A DNA stretch of 64,000 nt from contig OX328113.1 of the NCBI GenBank assembly GCA_946811185.2, positions 22,233,521-22,297,520 of the forward strand, read 5' to 3'. The DNA comes from Hippopus hippopus. Its lineage: Eukaryota; Mollusca; Bivalvia; Cardiida; Cardiidae. Shown in pieces: positions 52,192-61,943 of this stretch (position 1 is its first letter; each line of letters opens with the position of its first letter). A program made the position numbers and the translations under genes. The notes under the pieces are model-generated. The model was not told where the DNA came from. It searched no databases and saw nothing but the letters and a program-made list of their open reading frames with translations.

Positions 52192-52480
52192 GCCGAGCCC
52201 TGGTAGCTTAGTCGGTAGCATACAGAACTTGAGAACATGGGGTTAGAGGATTGATGATGTCATTGCAACAAGATTCATTCCTCTCTCACCGCTGACCATT
52301 GTTTCCACGATGGTTATGTGGGAAAGCAGCCAGTGGCTTGGAAAGAACATGGTGCGCAGTACTGGTAAAAGGGAATCCAGGAAAGTATGGATAGGTGCAC
52401 TGGCCACCGCGATATAACTGAAATAATGTTGAAAACGGCGTTAAGCACCATAGAATCAATTAATCAATCAATCAGGGGAA
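52192..52480 (+). mobile_element. SINE head type 1, plus strand
   Basis: GAGCCCTGGTAGCTTAGTCG starts the element, but the B-box segment is deleted (GGGGTTAGAGGATTGATG). The body GGGAAAGCAGCCAGTGGCTT and tail AACGGCGTTAAGCACC then ATCAATTAATCAATCAATCA are intact. It lies head to head with the SINE at 51908-52190. Confidence 0.87.
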
Positions 52481-52556
52481 AAACAAACGAATAGAATAAA
52501 CAAATATCTTTGTGAGCGGAGTTTATTTCATTTTCTTAAACAAAAATGATAATTCA

Positions 52557-52729
52557 CTAGTTTCCACCGGGTGGTTGGTGATGTCCATTATTATTTGGCG
52601 GGAATTGGCGGGGAGGTTCACACACGCAGGCTCCGTCCATACAGTGGACCTCCATATGGATCATGTGACCGGCTGGATCCCGGTGGCCTTGGCAAGCCGC
52701 ACAATCAGATTTAGCAAGACAAGGGTCGC
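52557..52729 (-). CDS. Last exon of the Cys-rich gene with stop
   Basis: The acceptor TTTCTTTCTAG opens in phase 1 with GDPCLAKSDCAACQGHRDPA, continues GHMIHMEVHCMDGACVCEPP and ends PGGN-TAG. GC content is clearly above that of the flanking DNA, which supports coding function. Confidence 0.72.
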
Positions 52730-55362
52730 CTAGAAAGAAATAAAATGGAAAAATAGAGTTTCTTACCTATCACTCGGGTTATTATCGAAGAACAGAACCG
52801 GCAAAATTCGACTTGCTCCTTGAATTACACTCAGCACATTCCGTAGACTGTTGCCCGCGCAAACGATCTTTTACCTCATCACAGCTCATTCGAGTGACAG
52901 ATTTTAACATGACTCACTACAAGTTGATTATTCTAATTCTATAATACATGTAATATTGAGCCATCCTCTGGCTCTAGCTAATGCATCTCCAATATGCATT
53001 ATACCGAGCAGGTCATAACATAACTATGGAACCATGACATCAATTTTGTCTAACAACCGTCTGAATCATGCGGTTCTTTGACATGCAGCATAATGACCAA
53101 TAACAAAACATTTCCGCCCAGGTCAGCCTGAGAGGAGTGCGCAGACTGACCTGGGTCGATACTTTTTGCAGATGTATTTAGCCTCCTTTTCACAAAGCAT
53201 GGCTCATATTTTATTCATTCCTTGTTTTCTGATAAACAAGAACGGTACGAAGAGACCACAGGCTATTGAACCTCCATTGGTCCATCACGGAACACTAAAA
53301 CTTCCATTGGTCGATCATCGAACACTGTTACTAAAATAAGCACTTTAACGTATCTCCTCTATATCGTGCATAAATAGTGTAGATAATATATGCTCTTTCT
53401 TCGGCGTAGCTGAATGTGCTGGCTTTTGACCTACTTTTTTGTACTGATAACAAATGAATGAATAAAAATTTGTGACTGGTCAAAAGTGTAGGCATGTTTA
53501 TTTTAGGGGCCCCTGCCTATTTGCAGGCATATTTACGCTATTTATCCCTTTTAAAGATATTTCTTGTTAACCTTTTGGCCGCTAAGCGCGACCCGGGTCA
53601 CTTTTGTGGACAATGTAGATCAAGATCAGACTGCACAAAACGTGCAGTCTGATCTATGATCTACACTGATCGATACGGTATTTTCTGTCCGGTGAATTCA
53701 ACTTTGAAATCGCAATACATGTATCTGGATTTTTACTACTGGGTGGTAATTTTTGTTTCATTTATTAGCAGTTTCGGGGTTAAAACTAATTCATGGGATG
53801 GATATGTACGAGAAAAAAAAACCTTTTGCGGTCAGAGTAGATCAAGATCAGACTGCACAGAACGTGATATTTTTCCCAGAAATACACCTTTGAAATAGCA
53901 ACGTTTGCTTTTTTTACTAAGTCCTTGAAAGTTTCATTTTATTTATTTAACAGGATAAGGACTAATGGGAGGATGGTCAACTGATCGAACTACTTACCAC
54001 ATGTGCAGACTTCATGTTCGCAGACCGGTCTTTTGCTTCCAGTGCACTGCACCGTGCAGTTCATTCCTTGTGGTTTAAACATAACTCGCTCTGAACGGTA
54101 ACTGCAATAAAATCAAAGCGCTGAAAGCACCGTCATATAATAATTGGCCTGCAACACACGAAAAGGGCCATTCGGACATTTGCGTAAAGTGTCGTCCCGG
54201 TTCAGCCTTCGCACTCCGCGCAGACTAATCCGAAACGACAATTTCCGTTCTTATGTGATTTTCTGTTTTGCGCAAGTCTACTGTGGGACAAAATCTAATT
54301 TAGTCGTAAAGTGGCGTCTCGGATTAGCCTGCGCGGACTGCGCAGGTTGATCCGAGACGACACTTTACGGAAATGTCCGAATACCTCTTTTCGCGTGTTG
54401 CAGGCCATTATTATTATACATACACAGTACGGACACAAGAATTTTCGTATTTAGAAGAATCTCGGTAATTTAATGTATACTTATTCTAATGCACCCGTTA
54501 TCCCTCTAACAAAATGGCTTCTCAAATACTATGACAAAAGAATAACATGCTCATAAGCAGCATTTTATCCTTTTCCCACAATGTTTCTATTCATTCAAAG
54601 ACAAATTCCATCATTTGGGTAACATTGAAGGTGTCCTCTACAAATTCTTTTAGTACGAATAAGTTTGAAATTTTTCGTCAGGTTGAGATGTTTGAACAAA
54701 CATGCCCGGAGAAAGAGTATAGCAAACGTTTGGCTAAGAACAGCAGATCCGCTACTTTCATTCAACAACAGCAATAACAAAAACAACAACTCTCCATAAG
54801 GTTTAGTGTGCACTTTACTTAGATTGTATCTGAAATTGACTAAAATAGCGTGTAAGAACGGCTCATGCTTTTTCAAGGGGGGGGGGATTTACAAGAAATG
54901 TTGTTTTTTCATTAGGAAGGACAATTTCAGTCTTAACATTCAATCGAAAAGCCTTTGTTTTCGTCCTCATAATGTCTGAAATCTCTTTTAAGGCACACGA
55001 GTTTGTTTCTTGTGCGTTGTTACTTAGATATCTCTGTAATAGTTTACGAAACATGCTAAACATGGTTCATTGTCGCAGAGCGAGGGATAAAAGTAGCCAA
55101 GTCGTTATGGAAACATTGTCCATTTCGCCAAGCATTATTAACTCAATCATAATTTCCAAGATAAGATATCTAATTGGCTAAAAGTATAATTTGGATTGAC
55201 TCGTTAGAATAGAATCCTGTAAGTTGTCTGTGTCTCAGAATTCCGCAGAAAAAATGCCGGACTCGACCAAACAATTTTTTTTTTTCACTTTTGAATAAAT
55301 GATTGTTTTACTGACTTACCCGCCACAAGACCGAAAACTGCGAGACAGAGAGCTGCCTTCAT
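52557..55362 (-). CDS. Small secreted cysteine-rich protein, three exons
   Basis: Exons 55320-55362, 53998-54090 and 52557-52729 join to 102 codons and a stop. The N-terminus MKAALCLAVFGLVA is a signal peptide. The mature part is Cys-dense: NCTVQC, VCEHEVCTC, GDPCLAKSDCAAC and HCMDGACVC, giving 11 Cys, then a Pro/Asn/His tail (PPNNNGHHQPPGG). Repeated C-x-G-x-C-x-C-like ends suggest a disulfide-stabilised extracellular peptide. I do not recognise a named family. All introns are phase 1, as is usual for shuffled extracellular modules. The intron-1 acceptor used (TTCAG at 54091-54095) is the one that keeps the frame; a stronger-looking site 11 bases earlier (GCAG) would lead to a stop. Confidence 0.68.
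52960..53207 (-). mobile_element. Family D MITE in intron 2 of the Cys-rich gene
   Basis: The copy runs from GAGCCATCCTCTGGCTCTAG to CACAAAGCATGGCTC. The internal palindrome GGTCAGCCTGAGAGGAGTGC faces GCAGACTGACC. Confidence 0.82.
53392..53545 (+). mobile_element. CGGCGTA-ended element, copy 1 (family I)
   Basis: CGGCGTAGCTGAATGTGCTG, GGCTTTTGACCTACTTTTTT and TGCAGGCATATTTACG reappear in reverse complement at 58.56-58.72 kb. Ends CGGCGTA and TACG(CCG) are inverted repeats of each other in the second copy. Confidence 0.7.
53565..53965 (+). mobile_element. Two family B hairpin elements
   Basis: The hairpin GATCAAGATCAGACTGCACA lies at about 53610 with its partner CGTGCAGTCTGATC. A second, half-deleted hairpin lies at about 53845. 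The region begins TTAACCTTTTGGCCGCTAAG. Confidence 0.75.
53998..54090 (-). CDS. Middle exon of the Cys-rich gene
   Basis: The frame reads RVMFKPQGMNCTVQCTGSKR then PVCEHEVCTC, ending TGTG|GTAAGT, a strong donor. The Cys pairs and polar content match a disulfide-rich extracellular domain. Confidence 0.7.
54147..54405. mobile_element. Palindromic element with GCCTGCAACACACGAAAAG ends
   Basis: The left arm GCCTGCAACACACGAAAAG is matched by CTTTTCGCGTGTTGCAGGC on the right (about 54388-54406) with one mismatch. Inner arms include GACATTTGCGTAAAGTGTCG and CACTTTACGGAAATGTCCGA. It lies in intron 1 of the Cys-rich gene. Confidence 0.85.
54480..54690 (+). mobile_element. Worn family A MITE
   Basis: AACATGCTCATAAGCAGCAT, TTTCCCACAATGTTTCTATT and CATTTGGGTAACATTGAAGG are recognisable. 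The ends are gone. Confidence 0.5.
55320..55362 (-). CDS. Signal-peptide exon of the Cys-rich gene
   Basis: ATG and 14 codons (MKAALCLAVFGLVA) plus one base end at GCGG|GTAAGT. The preceding context AACAAAAATG is a good start context. The peptide has Lys at position 2 and a hydrophobic core, as in secretory signals. Confidence 0.75.
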
Positions 55363-55403
55363 TTTTGTTTATGATAACGCAATGTTAGTCCTGTCAAATC
55401 AGC

Positions 55404-55436
55404 CCTTTATGTACCATGCTTTGAAGCTATTTAAAG
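55404..55436 (-). promoter_or_regulatory. TATA-like motifs upstream of the Cys-rich gene
   Basis: On the minus strand CTTTAAATAG (55427-55436) and ACATAAAGGG (about 55404-55413) lie about 65-75 and 42-51 bases before the ATG. Either could serve as a TATA box. No transcript start is known. Confidence 0.3.
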
Positions 55437-55590
55437 ACTGGTCCTTGACCGAAGCCATCGAGTGTCCAATATAGTACAGGCATAGGTGAATTTCGGGAAC
55501 GACTTTTATCTCACAGGTCAATTTTTTTCATGGGAAATCAAACATATCTGATAGGGATCGACATAATCGGTCGGTCGGTTATAGAAAAAT

Positions 55591-55842
55591 AAGCCATGGT
55601 CTATGAAAAGGGGACTTAATGCGTCTGCGAAAAGTATCGACTCGGGTCAGCCTGTGCAGCCCGTGCAGCTGACCTGGGCCGAAAGTTTTCGCTATTGGTC
55701 CATTGTCTGTCCAAGGACCAGTCTATCTCATGATTAAGTTGGTTGTTTAAAAAAGTGGCTACTATGGAACTTTAATTATCAGATGGCTTGTTTGCATCAC
55801 GGAGACGTATTAAGCCCTCTTTTGCCAGAGTATGGCTTAATT
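55591..55842 (+). mobile_element. Family D MITE
   Basis: ATAAGCCATGGTCTATGAAA and TTGCCAGAGTATGGCTTA are the diverged ends. The palindrome GGTCAGCCTGTGCAGCCCGT faces GCAGCTGACC. Confidence 0.82.
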
Positions 55843-56239
55843 TTTTTACACTCCGAACACAATGGCGTAATTCCATTTGGCCAGAAATTGGCAGAACTTT
55901 AAACCACGGAGCCTGTTACTGATTGGAATATACGAATAACGTTAAATAACTTTTAAAGTGCTAGATCTATATCAGTGTTTGTAAATACATGCTTATCTTA
56001 GATACTGTTAACTTATTTGTACATTTTTTTTTTTAACAAGAAGCTTACCCTAAAACATTGAAGGGTTGGGAATTCATTATTTGACCAAAATCCCGATATC
56101 TCCCCTGCCCCCACCCCCAAGACGTACAGGGCCGAATTAGCAAGTAAGCCTAAATATATCCTTTCGATCAAACAGATCGGATATTTTAAGTTTAACTCTT
56201 CTCCAGACAACGAAGTTTTGGACTGATCCATTCTAACCT
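55843..56239. other. No gene recognised
   Basis: Unassigned sequence with a short family A-like patch (TTTAACTCTTCTCCAGACAA) near 56.19 kb. Confidence 0.4.
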
Positions 56240-56444
56240 TTAATCTGCTAAATAAGTAAAATAAAACTTTCAAGCCGATTGAAAAAACTAAAATGTCGCT
56301 ATTTCATAGTTACTTTTTTTGGGAAATTATCTCCTTATCGGACCGTGTAGATCCAAGATCAGACTGCACATTTTGTGCAGTCTGATCTTGATCTACACTG
56401 TCCGTAAAAGGTCCTTGAGTCGCGCTTAGCAGCCTAAGGGTTAA
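56240..56444 (+). mobile_element. Family B MITE, long-armed copy
   Basis: ATCTGCTAAATAAGTAAAAT begins the element. The perfect hairpin GATCAGACTGCACATTTTGT / GTGCAGTCTGATCTTGATC is central. TCGCGCTTAGCAGCCTAAGG then GTTAA ends it. Confidence 0.83.
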
Positions 56445-56459
56445 AGCATTCAAAGGCAA

Positions 56460-56830
56460 TAAATAAGATGTTGATCAAATGATATTAGAAAGGATACGGA
56501 AAATTGTACGAAAATCAGAAACTGCTAGTCACCAGTATTTTCTCTTAATGTTTTCAAACGCCATCTCCATCAGGGGGACTCTGATAAAACAGTGCAGCAG
56601 AAGTTTTTGCTTGCAAACTTTCAAAGGAGACGTCTTTTGGTTCCACTATCGGAAACCCTTGAGAGTGGTAGGCTATGTCACATAATGATCTTGTCGTTTT
56701 TGGTGTGACACCGGAATGGAGTACTTCCGGGTCGTAATGGTCAATATAATTTCCTCTTAGAAAAATTGATACCAAGCACTGCTGCTACACTGTTTTATCA
56801 GAAAAGATGAAAGAATGGGTCTTTAGAATA
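56460..56830. mobile_element. Family A remnant with a 221-bp TIR element
   Basis: A worn A copy (ACTGCTAGTCACCAGTATTT, CAAACGCCATCTCCATCAGG) is followed by an element bounded by CTGATAAAACAGTGCAGCAG (56581-56600) and CTGCTACACTGTTTTATCAG (56782-56801). These form a 20-bp inverted repeat with one mismatch. Confidence 0.78.
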
Positions 56831-57114
56831 AGTCTAAAGTGTGCGTATAATGTTGAGTTAGTAATTCCCTGGGATACTGAGTGTAATTTTGCTATTTCTT
56901 TGGAACTATTATGTCTTTGACCAGATTCTGAAACATGGTTTACAACCAATTGGTCCTCCTTTTACCGTGATATTTAGTACAATATAGTTTTGTTTGAAAA
57001 GGAACCGGAAAAAAAAAGTTTATCGCTCATATCACTTTCTTTACCCTTTTTCTCGAGGGCATTATGCAGGACATAGATTTCAGAGAAATAACTTCAAATC
57101 TATTTTCTGGCTTG
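56831..57114. other. No feature recognised
   Basis: AT-rich sequence with no supported feature. Confidence 0.4.
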
Positions 57115-58130
57115 TAGCAGGTTTTGGTTGCTAAGCGCGACCCAGTGCTTTTTTTTTTGAAAGCGTAGGTCAAGATCAGCATTTTACATAATGTGCAGTC
57201 TGATCTTGAATCTACACTCCCGGATACTGCGACGTTTTTCTATTGAATTGAACGTTGAAATAATATTATTTGGTGGTTTTCTATTACTTCGAATATTTTC
57301 TTAAAAATGACCTAACCCTTTTTCCAAAAATATCGAATCATAACGACTCCGAGGGGAAAGGCTTTTGAAAGCATTGTTGGAAAAGGAGAAAATGTTGATA
57401 ACCAGTATTTTTTCATTTATTCACTCTACCCTATCAAAAGCAAATAATTTTATTTTTAGCCACTTTTGATTTGTCGTGTGCAAATGCCTTCAATTTGGAT
57501 GGGTCCAAATTCTCGTCTGGTAAAAAGTTAGCATTCAAATGTTAACCCTTAGGCTGGTAAGCGCGACTCACTGACCTCTTGCAGACAGTGTAGATCGAGA
57601 TCAGACCACAGAACATGCAGTCTGAACTTTGATATACACTGTCCGATAAGGAGATTTTTTTTCTCTAAAAAATAAGTTTGAAATGGCATTACTCGGGTTT
57701 TTACTATCGGCTTGAAAATTTTGTGTGACTGATTTAGCGGTGTAAGAGTTAAGAATCCAAGATCAGACGGTAACTTCTAAATATCAGCAGGACGGGAAAA
57801 TGTTCTGCTGGAGTTATGAAAATTCAAACGGTTCTACTCTGTTTATTTATTTTTTACTTACTCACCGGAAAACGCCACTTTTCTATTTCCTGCAACGTTT
57901 TCCAAAACTGACTATGGTCTGTGTGACCCATAGATTAAAATGTATGTGACGACTTTTAAAACCTTTTGGCACCATAGGCGAAAACAGTGACTTTTGCGGA
58001 CGGCATAGATCAAGATCAGACTGCACAGAACGTGCAGTCTGATCTTTGATCTATATTGTCCGCTTGTGTAGTCAAGCCTATACAATCAAAATCTTTGTAA
58101 GTTTAAATGGATTGTATTTAGAGCCGTTGA
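57115..58130. repeat. Cluster of B hairpin elements with one family A MITE
   Basis: Family B hairpins lie at about 57160-57225, 57590-57645 and 58005-58065. The A copy (57312-57535) has AACCCTTTTTCCAAAAATAT and CGTCTGGTAAAAAGTTA ends. The third hairpin is nearly perfect: GATCAGACTGCACAGAACGT facing ACGTGCAGTCTGATC. Confidence 0.78.
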
Positions 58131-58365
58131 AAAACATACGCTTGATACTTGCATATTGAAACTCGAGCAGGAAAAAATTTAAGTAATGGCTTGTCAAACA
58201 GAATCGATTTTCCACCATGTTTTCAAAGACATTTTCCTTTCAGTCAAATCATTACTTCTCCTTCGCGTCGCTTCTGTAAACCTGTATGTTGAACTTTTTT
58301 ACTTTGTTTGATATAGCGGAATTACTTCAATGATCAGTAGGCCTACTCTTTTTCTTTTTCTATGT

Positions 58366-58545
58366 AGTAATAATAATAATAATAATAATAATAATTATTA
58401 TTATTATTATTATTATAATAATGGTAGTAGTAGTTGTAGTAGTAGTATGCATAGTAGTGGGTGTTATTGTTGTTGTGGTGGTGGTGGTAGTAGTAGTTGT
58501 TGTTGTTGTTATTGCAATAGTAGGAGGTGTGGTTGTAGTAGTACA
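58366..58545. repeat. Compound trinucleotide tract
   Basis: AATAATAATAAT passes to TTATTATTATTA, then GTAGTAGTAG, GGTGGTGGTGG and TGTTGTTGTTGT. The AAT/ATT junction is self-complementary. Open frames across it are low-complexity artefacts. Confidence 0.95.
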
Positions 58546-58562
58546 ACAAGAAATATCTTAAA

Positions 58563-58715
58563 AAAAAGATAGACGGCGTAAATTTGCCGGCAAATAGACA
58601 GGGGACCTTAGAATAAACATGTATACATATTTGTCCAATCACAAATTTCTGTTTATTCATTTTTTATCAGTACCAAAAAGTAGGTCAAAAGCCAGCATAT
58701 TCAGCTACGCCGAAA
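58563..58715 (-). mobile_element. CGGCGTA-ended element, copy 2 (family I)
   Basis: Reading minus, CGGCGTAGCTGAATATGCTG opens and GGCAAATTTACGCCG closes the element. It matches the copy at 53.39 kb over about 150 bp in the opposite orientation. Confidence 0.75.
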
Positions 58716-58799
58716 AAAGTCGGATAAAGACTTCAACAGATAAACAGTTTCTTGAGACACAGATAAGGATCGATCTTGATAAGTTCAAGGGTTGAACCC

Positions 58800-59160
58800 T
58801 TGATGGTTTATCGCCTTGATGGTTAATCCCTTTAGTTCTACAGGCTAAAAAAGAGTCTTTTTGTGGACGTCATAGATCAAGATCAGACTGCAAAGAAGGT
58901 GCAGTCTCATCTTGACTCCATACCGTCCGCTTTTTCACTCTACAAAACGACACAATTTTAAATTTGTCCAAACTGCAAGGATTTTCAGACGACAAATTAA
59001 ATTCAGAACATGAAATTTGTCTTGAACAGAGAAGAAAACGTTGTGAGTAAAGGTGAAAATGCTTGTTACCAGCATGTTCTCCTTTCCCCACAATGTTTTC
59101 AAAAGCCTTCTTCCTCAGGGTCGTTAAAATTCGGGATTGAGTCGTTAAAGGTTGACCAAT
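58800..59160. repeat. Family B hairpin followed by a reverse family A MITE
   Basis: The hairpin GATCAAGATCAGACTGCAAA (about 58877) is followed by an A copy (58935-59155) with CTACAAAACGACACAATTTT start, AAATGCTTGTTACCAGCATG centre and GTCGTTAAAGGTTGACC end. Confidence 0.72.
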
Positions 59161-59858
59161 CATTAAAAAAAAAGCTGAGTTTCAGCGGATTATTTTTCCA
59201 CTCGGCGAAAGAGGTCTCTGAAAGAGTAAATGGCTATTCTGTGAGCACTGACACCAAAGTTTACTGACAGGTCACCATGTTGTTTGTGCCTTATCTTTCT
59301 CGTGAACTTCAAATTCTATCTGTAGGGCAACCGCGCTAATTTCAACAGTAAATCATTTTACATCACGGTGGCAGATCCTGATCCATTGTGTTTCAGGATT
59401 TCATTTGAACTGGACCGTGGCTGTGAAGATTCAGCCATCTTATTAACCCAATGGCGTAGCGCCCTTTACGGACAATACGCATGTGCGTATAATAAAATTC
59501 ACGACCACAGTTGTAAATCACAATATATGTACATGCATTCGTTTTTCCCTAGATCTGTGCGACTTTTCAAACTAAATAGATGGGTTAAATCTATGCACTG
59601 ATGACTAGGGAGTTCCTCTATGCTTAACAGTAAATGCCACACTTCCCCCATCGGCACTCCGTGCCTCACTGTGCGTAAAAATGTTTAAACCCTGGCTACG
59701 CCTATGCAACCGTCCACCAGCGGGGATCGAACTAACATGCGTAACTTGTATTTACGCCACTAATTACAGTATTTCGTTCATACACTCGAGTGATTCCAAG
59801 GTCTCAATTTTTACTTGATCGTGGCTATGTGCATAGTGCCTTGTCTAATAACGCCACT
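59161..59858. other. No gene or repeat recognised
   Basis: This interval is richer in GC and CG than most of the window. A 77-codon open frame at 59368-59601 has no recognisable domain and no splice partner. The stretch may be unique DNA. Confidence 0.4.
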
Positions 59859-60089
59859 TAAGGATTACGACCCCAAACTCATAGGTAAATATCGTGTAAC
59901 ATCGACGTTTTCGTTAAGGCTATTCGGCCAATCTCGGTAGCTTCCGTCTTTAAATATTGGAGTAAGGGGCCGTAGACTCACTAACTCGTCAGTAAATATC
60001 GTGTATTATCGACGTTTTCGTAAAGGCTATTCGGCCAATCTTGGCAGCTTTCGTCTTTTAATATCAGAGTGAGGGACCGTAGACCTTAA
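59859..60089 (+). mobile_element. Dimeric TTAAGG element, copy 2
   Basis: The element is bounded by TTAAGGATTACG and CGTAGACCTTAA. Two tandem units share GTAAATATCGTGTA, ATCGACGTTTTCGT and AAGGCTATTCGGCCAATCT. It is the reverse-oriented relative of 6070-6305. Confidence 0.83.
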
Positions 60090-60330
60090 CTCTTTACCTG
60101 ACCATAAAATTCCAGAATCGTCCTAATTGAGAGCATTTACAGACCACAAATCGAATGTTGTTCCAGTATAGTAACTGCTTGAATTAAATGTGGTTCTAGT
60201 AATAGTATCTGCTCATGAAAGGGTAAAAACATTATTGGAAAAGGAGAAAATACTGGTTTTTCTCACATTGTTTTCAAAGGGCTTCTTTCTCAAGGTCGTT
60301 AAAACTCGGATCTGTTTGGTAAAGGGTTTA
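60086..60330 (-). mobile_element. Family A MITE
   Basis: The copy shares TTAA with the preceding dimer. It carries TTACCTGACCATAAAATTCC at the left and TCTGTTTGGTAAAGGGTTTA at the right, with the hairpin half-deleted. Confidence 0.76.
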
Positions 60331-61774
60331 AAAGTATTTGAGTCCTATCACGGCGGCAGTTGATTGTTTATGAGTTTTCTATGTACCTGGGTCGTGTCGT
60401 GATCCTGTACCTGCCTTTCTCACACACAATGCCACACAATCTACTCGTCAATTCCAACGCTAAACATGACTTTGCAACCATAATTTAAACAAAGCTGTGG
60501 AAAATAATGCTTTCATTTGAACTGTGCTCTGGAAGAAAGGGCTTTATTGTTGAACGATAGAGGTTTTTTTTTTAATGTTTCATTCATTCCCTGAAGAATT
60601 CACAAAGAAAGTAATTTTCTGTGCAAGACGATCCCACACCTCCAAGTATCCAAATTCCTATGCCCTACTAAGAGCAAATCCAGCTGACATCTCTCTTTTT
60701 TTTATGGTCAGCGAATGCCATCATTAGGTTACCTAGTAGTATATATGCAATTTCAAAAACAAACGGCGAAACTTGGGTAAGAAATTCATTAAAAATGAGT
60801 TTGAAACAGACGAATTCTGGGCCTGAGCAGGGATAATAGATTTTTTTACACTTCACCAAGCAATCCTGAGATCAAATAACGACCCTGGGAATTTCAAGCT
60901 TTTTGAAAGTAGTGTAAAAACATGGGAATGCTTATTTTTGTATTTTCCTTTTTCCACATTGTTTTCTACTATTTCACAGACAAATTCCTTCGTTTGAACC
61001 CGTCGTCTTCAGCTGCTTTCAAATGGACGAATCCAAAATGTTGTCGTTTGTTAAGGAGGTCTGTTTCCTGGCAGGAGACAGCAGAGTAGACCCGTTATTT
61101 TCGCATTCTGCACAGATCTATTTTGAGCGTTTTAAGTATATTTGATAAAGAACATACCGAAAAAGACATCAGTGGGTGATATGATTGAGCCAATCCAAGA
61201 ACTAAACTCGAGACCGTGACTTTTATTAATCGTCTTCCATCGATTCGACTTGATGGAACAGAATGCAGAACATTATGTATAAATTTGCACCTCAACTTGT
61301 GATGTTCGGTGATATTTTAAGGTTATTATTTCCTGTATTTCCAGAAGATCGATCTGTTAAGCAAAAAAAGCCATAAAGTCACTCAAGCGTGTTCTCAATC
61401 AAATCAAACTACACTTGTTTAATTTCTTGGTATTTGAAGTGTTGAACTAGGACCTGCTGCTCTATTTTCATTTTACGATCAATTTTGCATATTTAAAGTA
61501 CGGAGGCGTGTTTAAAGTAGTGGGTGTTATTATTTTAATATTCATGACGCCCCACAGCGGTCGGTGTTATTCTGATATCTGGAGGTCAAAAAATAGTGTA
61601 ATCTGTCGGTGGTAAACATTTCATCATGAGCTTACTACATAAGTAGATGCTAATATTTTATCTGTTTGTGAATCAACAGAATGAAAATTTCGCAGAAAAT
61701 TTGTGTTGGTAATCGTGAAAAGACTCTTAAGCCTTCAAATTTGTCGAGCTTCTTGTCGAGATAACGAAATCTGA
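60331..61774. other. Unassigned sequence upstream of the carrier gene; one worn A MITE
   Basis: The only repeat recognised is an A copy at about 60850-61055 (ACTTCACCAAGCAATCCTGA start). The 700 bp before the carrier exon should contain its promoter and 5' UTR, but no motif stands out. Confidence 0.4.
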
Positions 61775-61943
61775 ATGGAAAAGACGCCAGCTTCGCTACC
61801 CTTCAGCGTGACCTCGATAAGAAACATGCCGAGTTCTGTGTTTACATACGTGAAATGGGAATACATGGCAGCAGGAGTGACGGGAGGGGTTATTTCTACC
61901 CTTGTGCTACACCCGCTAGACCTAGTCAAGATCAGATTTCAAG
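61775..61943 (+). CDS. SLC25A32-like: First coding exon of a mitochondrial carrier, SLC25A32-like (partial)
   Basis: The ATG opens 56 codons plus one base, ending CAAG|GTGGAT. After a polar leader ([20 protein letters not shown]), the peptide continues [20 protein letters not shown] and [16 protein letters not shown]. That is the first transmembrane helix of an SLC25 carrier with the P-x-D-x-[LV]-K-x-R signature ([11 protein letters not shown]). GG-x-[IV][14 protein letters not shown] is closest to the folate/FAD carrier SLC25A32, which acts in the inner mitochondrial membrane. The donor GTGGAT is weak. Remaining exons must lie beyond the window. Confidence 0.82.

Noticed and set aside
54101..54105. 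Alternative acceptor GCAG for the Cys-rich middle exon
   Set aside because: It has a better pyrimidine tract, but joining it to the signal exon gives a stop after 13 codons. The acceptor 11 bases downstream keeps the Cys-rich frame.
56554..56775. 73-codon minus-strand frame that looks protein-like
   Set aside because: It lies inside a 221-bp TIR element and ends in MITE sequence; no domain is recognised.
58330..58660. Open frames on both strands with long Asn/Tyr/Ser/Cys runs
   Set aside because: They are translations of the compound trinucleotide tract, with no domain and no splice support.
59368..59601. 77-codon frame in a GC-richer interval
   Set aside because: No recognisable domain, no splice sites tying it to neighbours, and no protein-like composition pattern strong enough to call.
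61735..61929. 64-codon minus-strand frame
   Set aside because: It is the antisense shadow of the mitochondrial-carrier exon on the plus strand.
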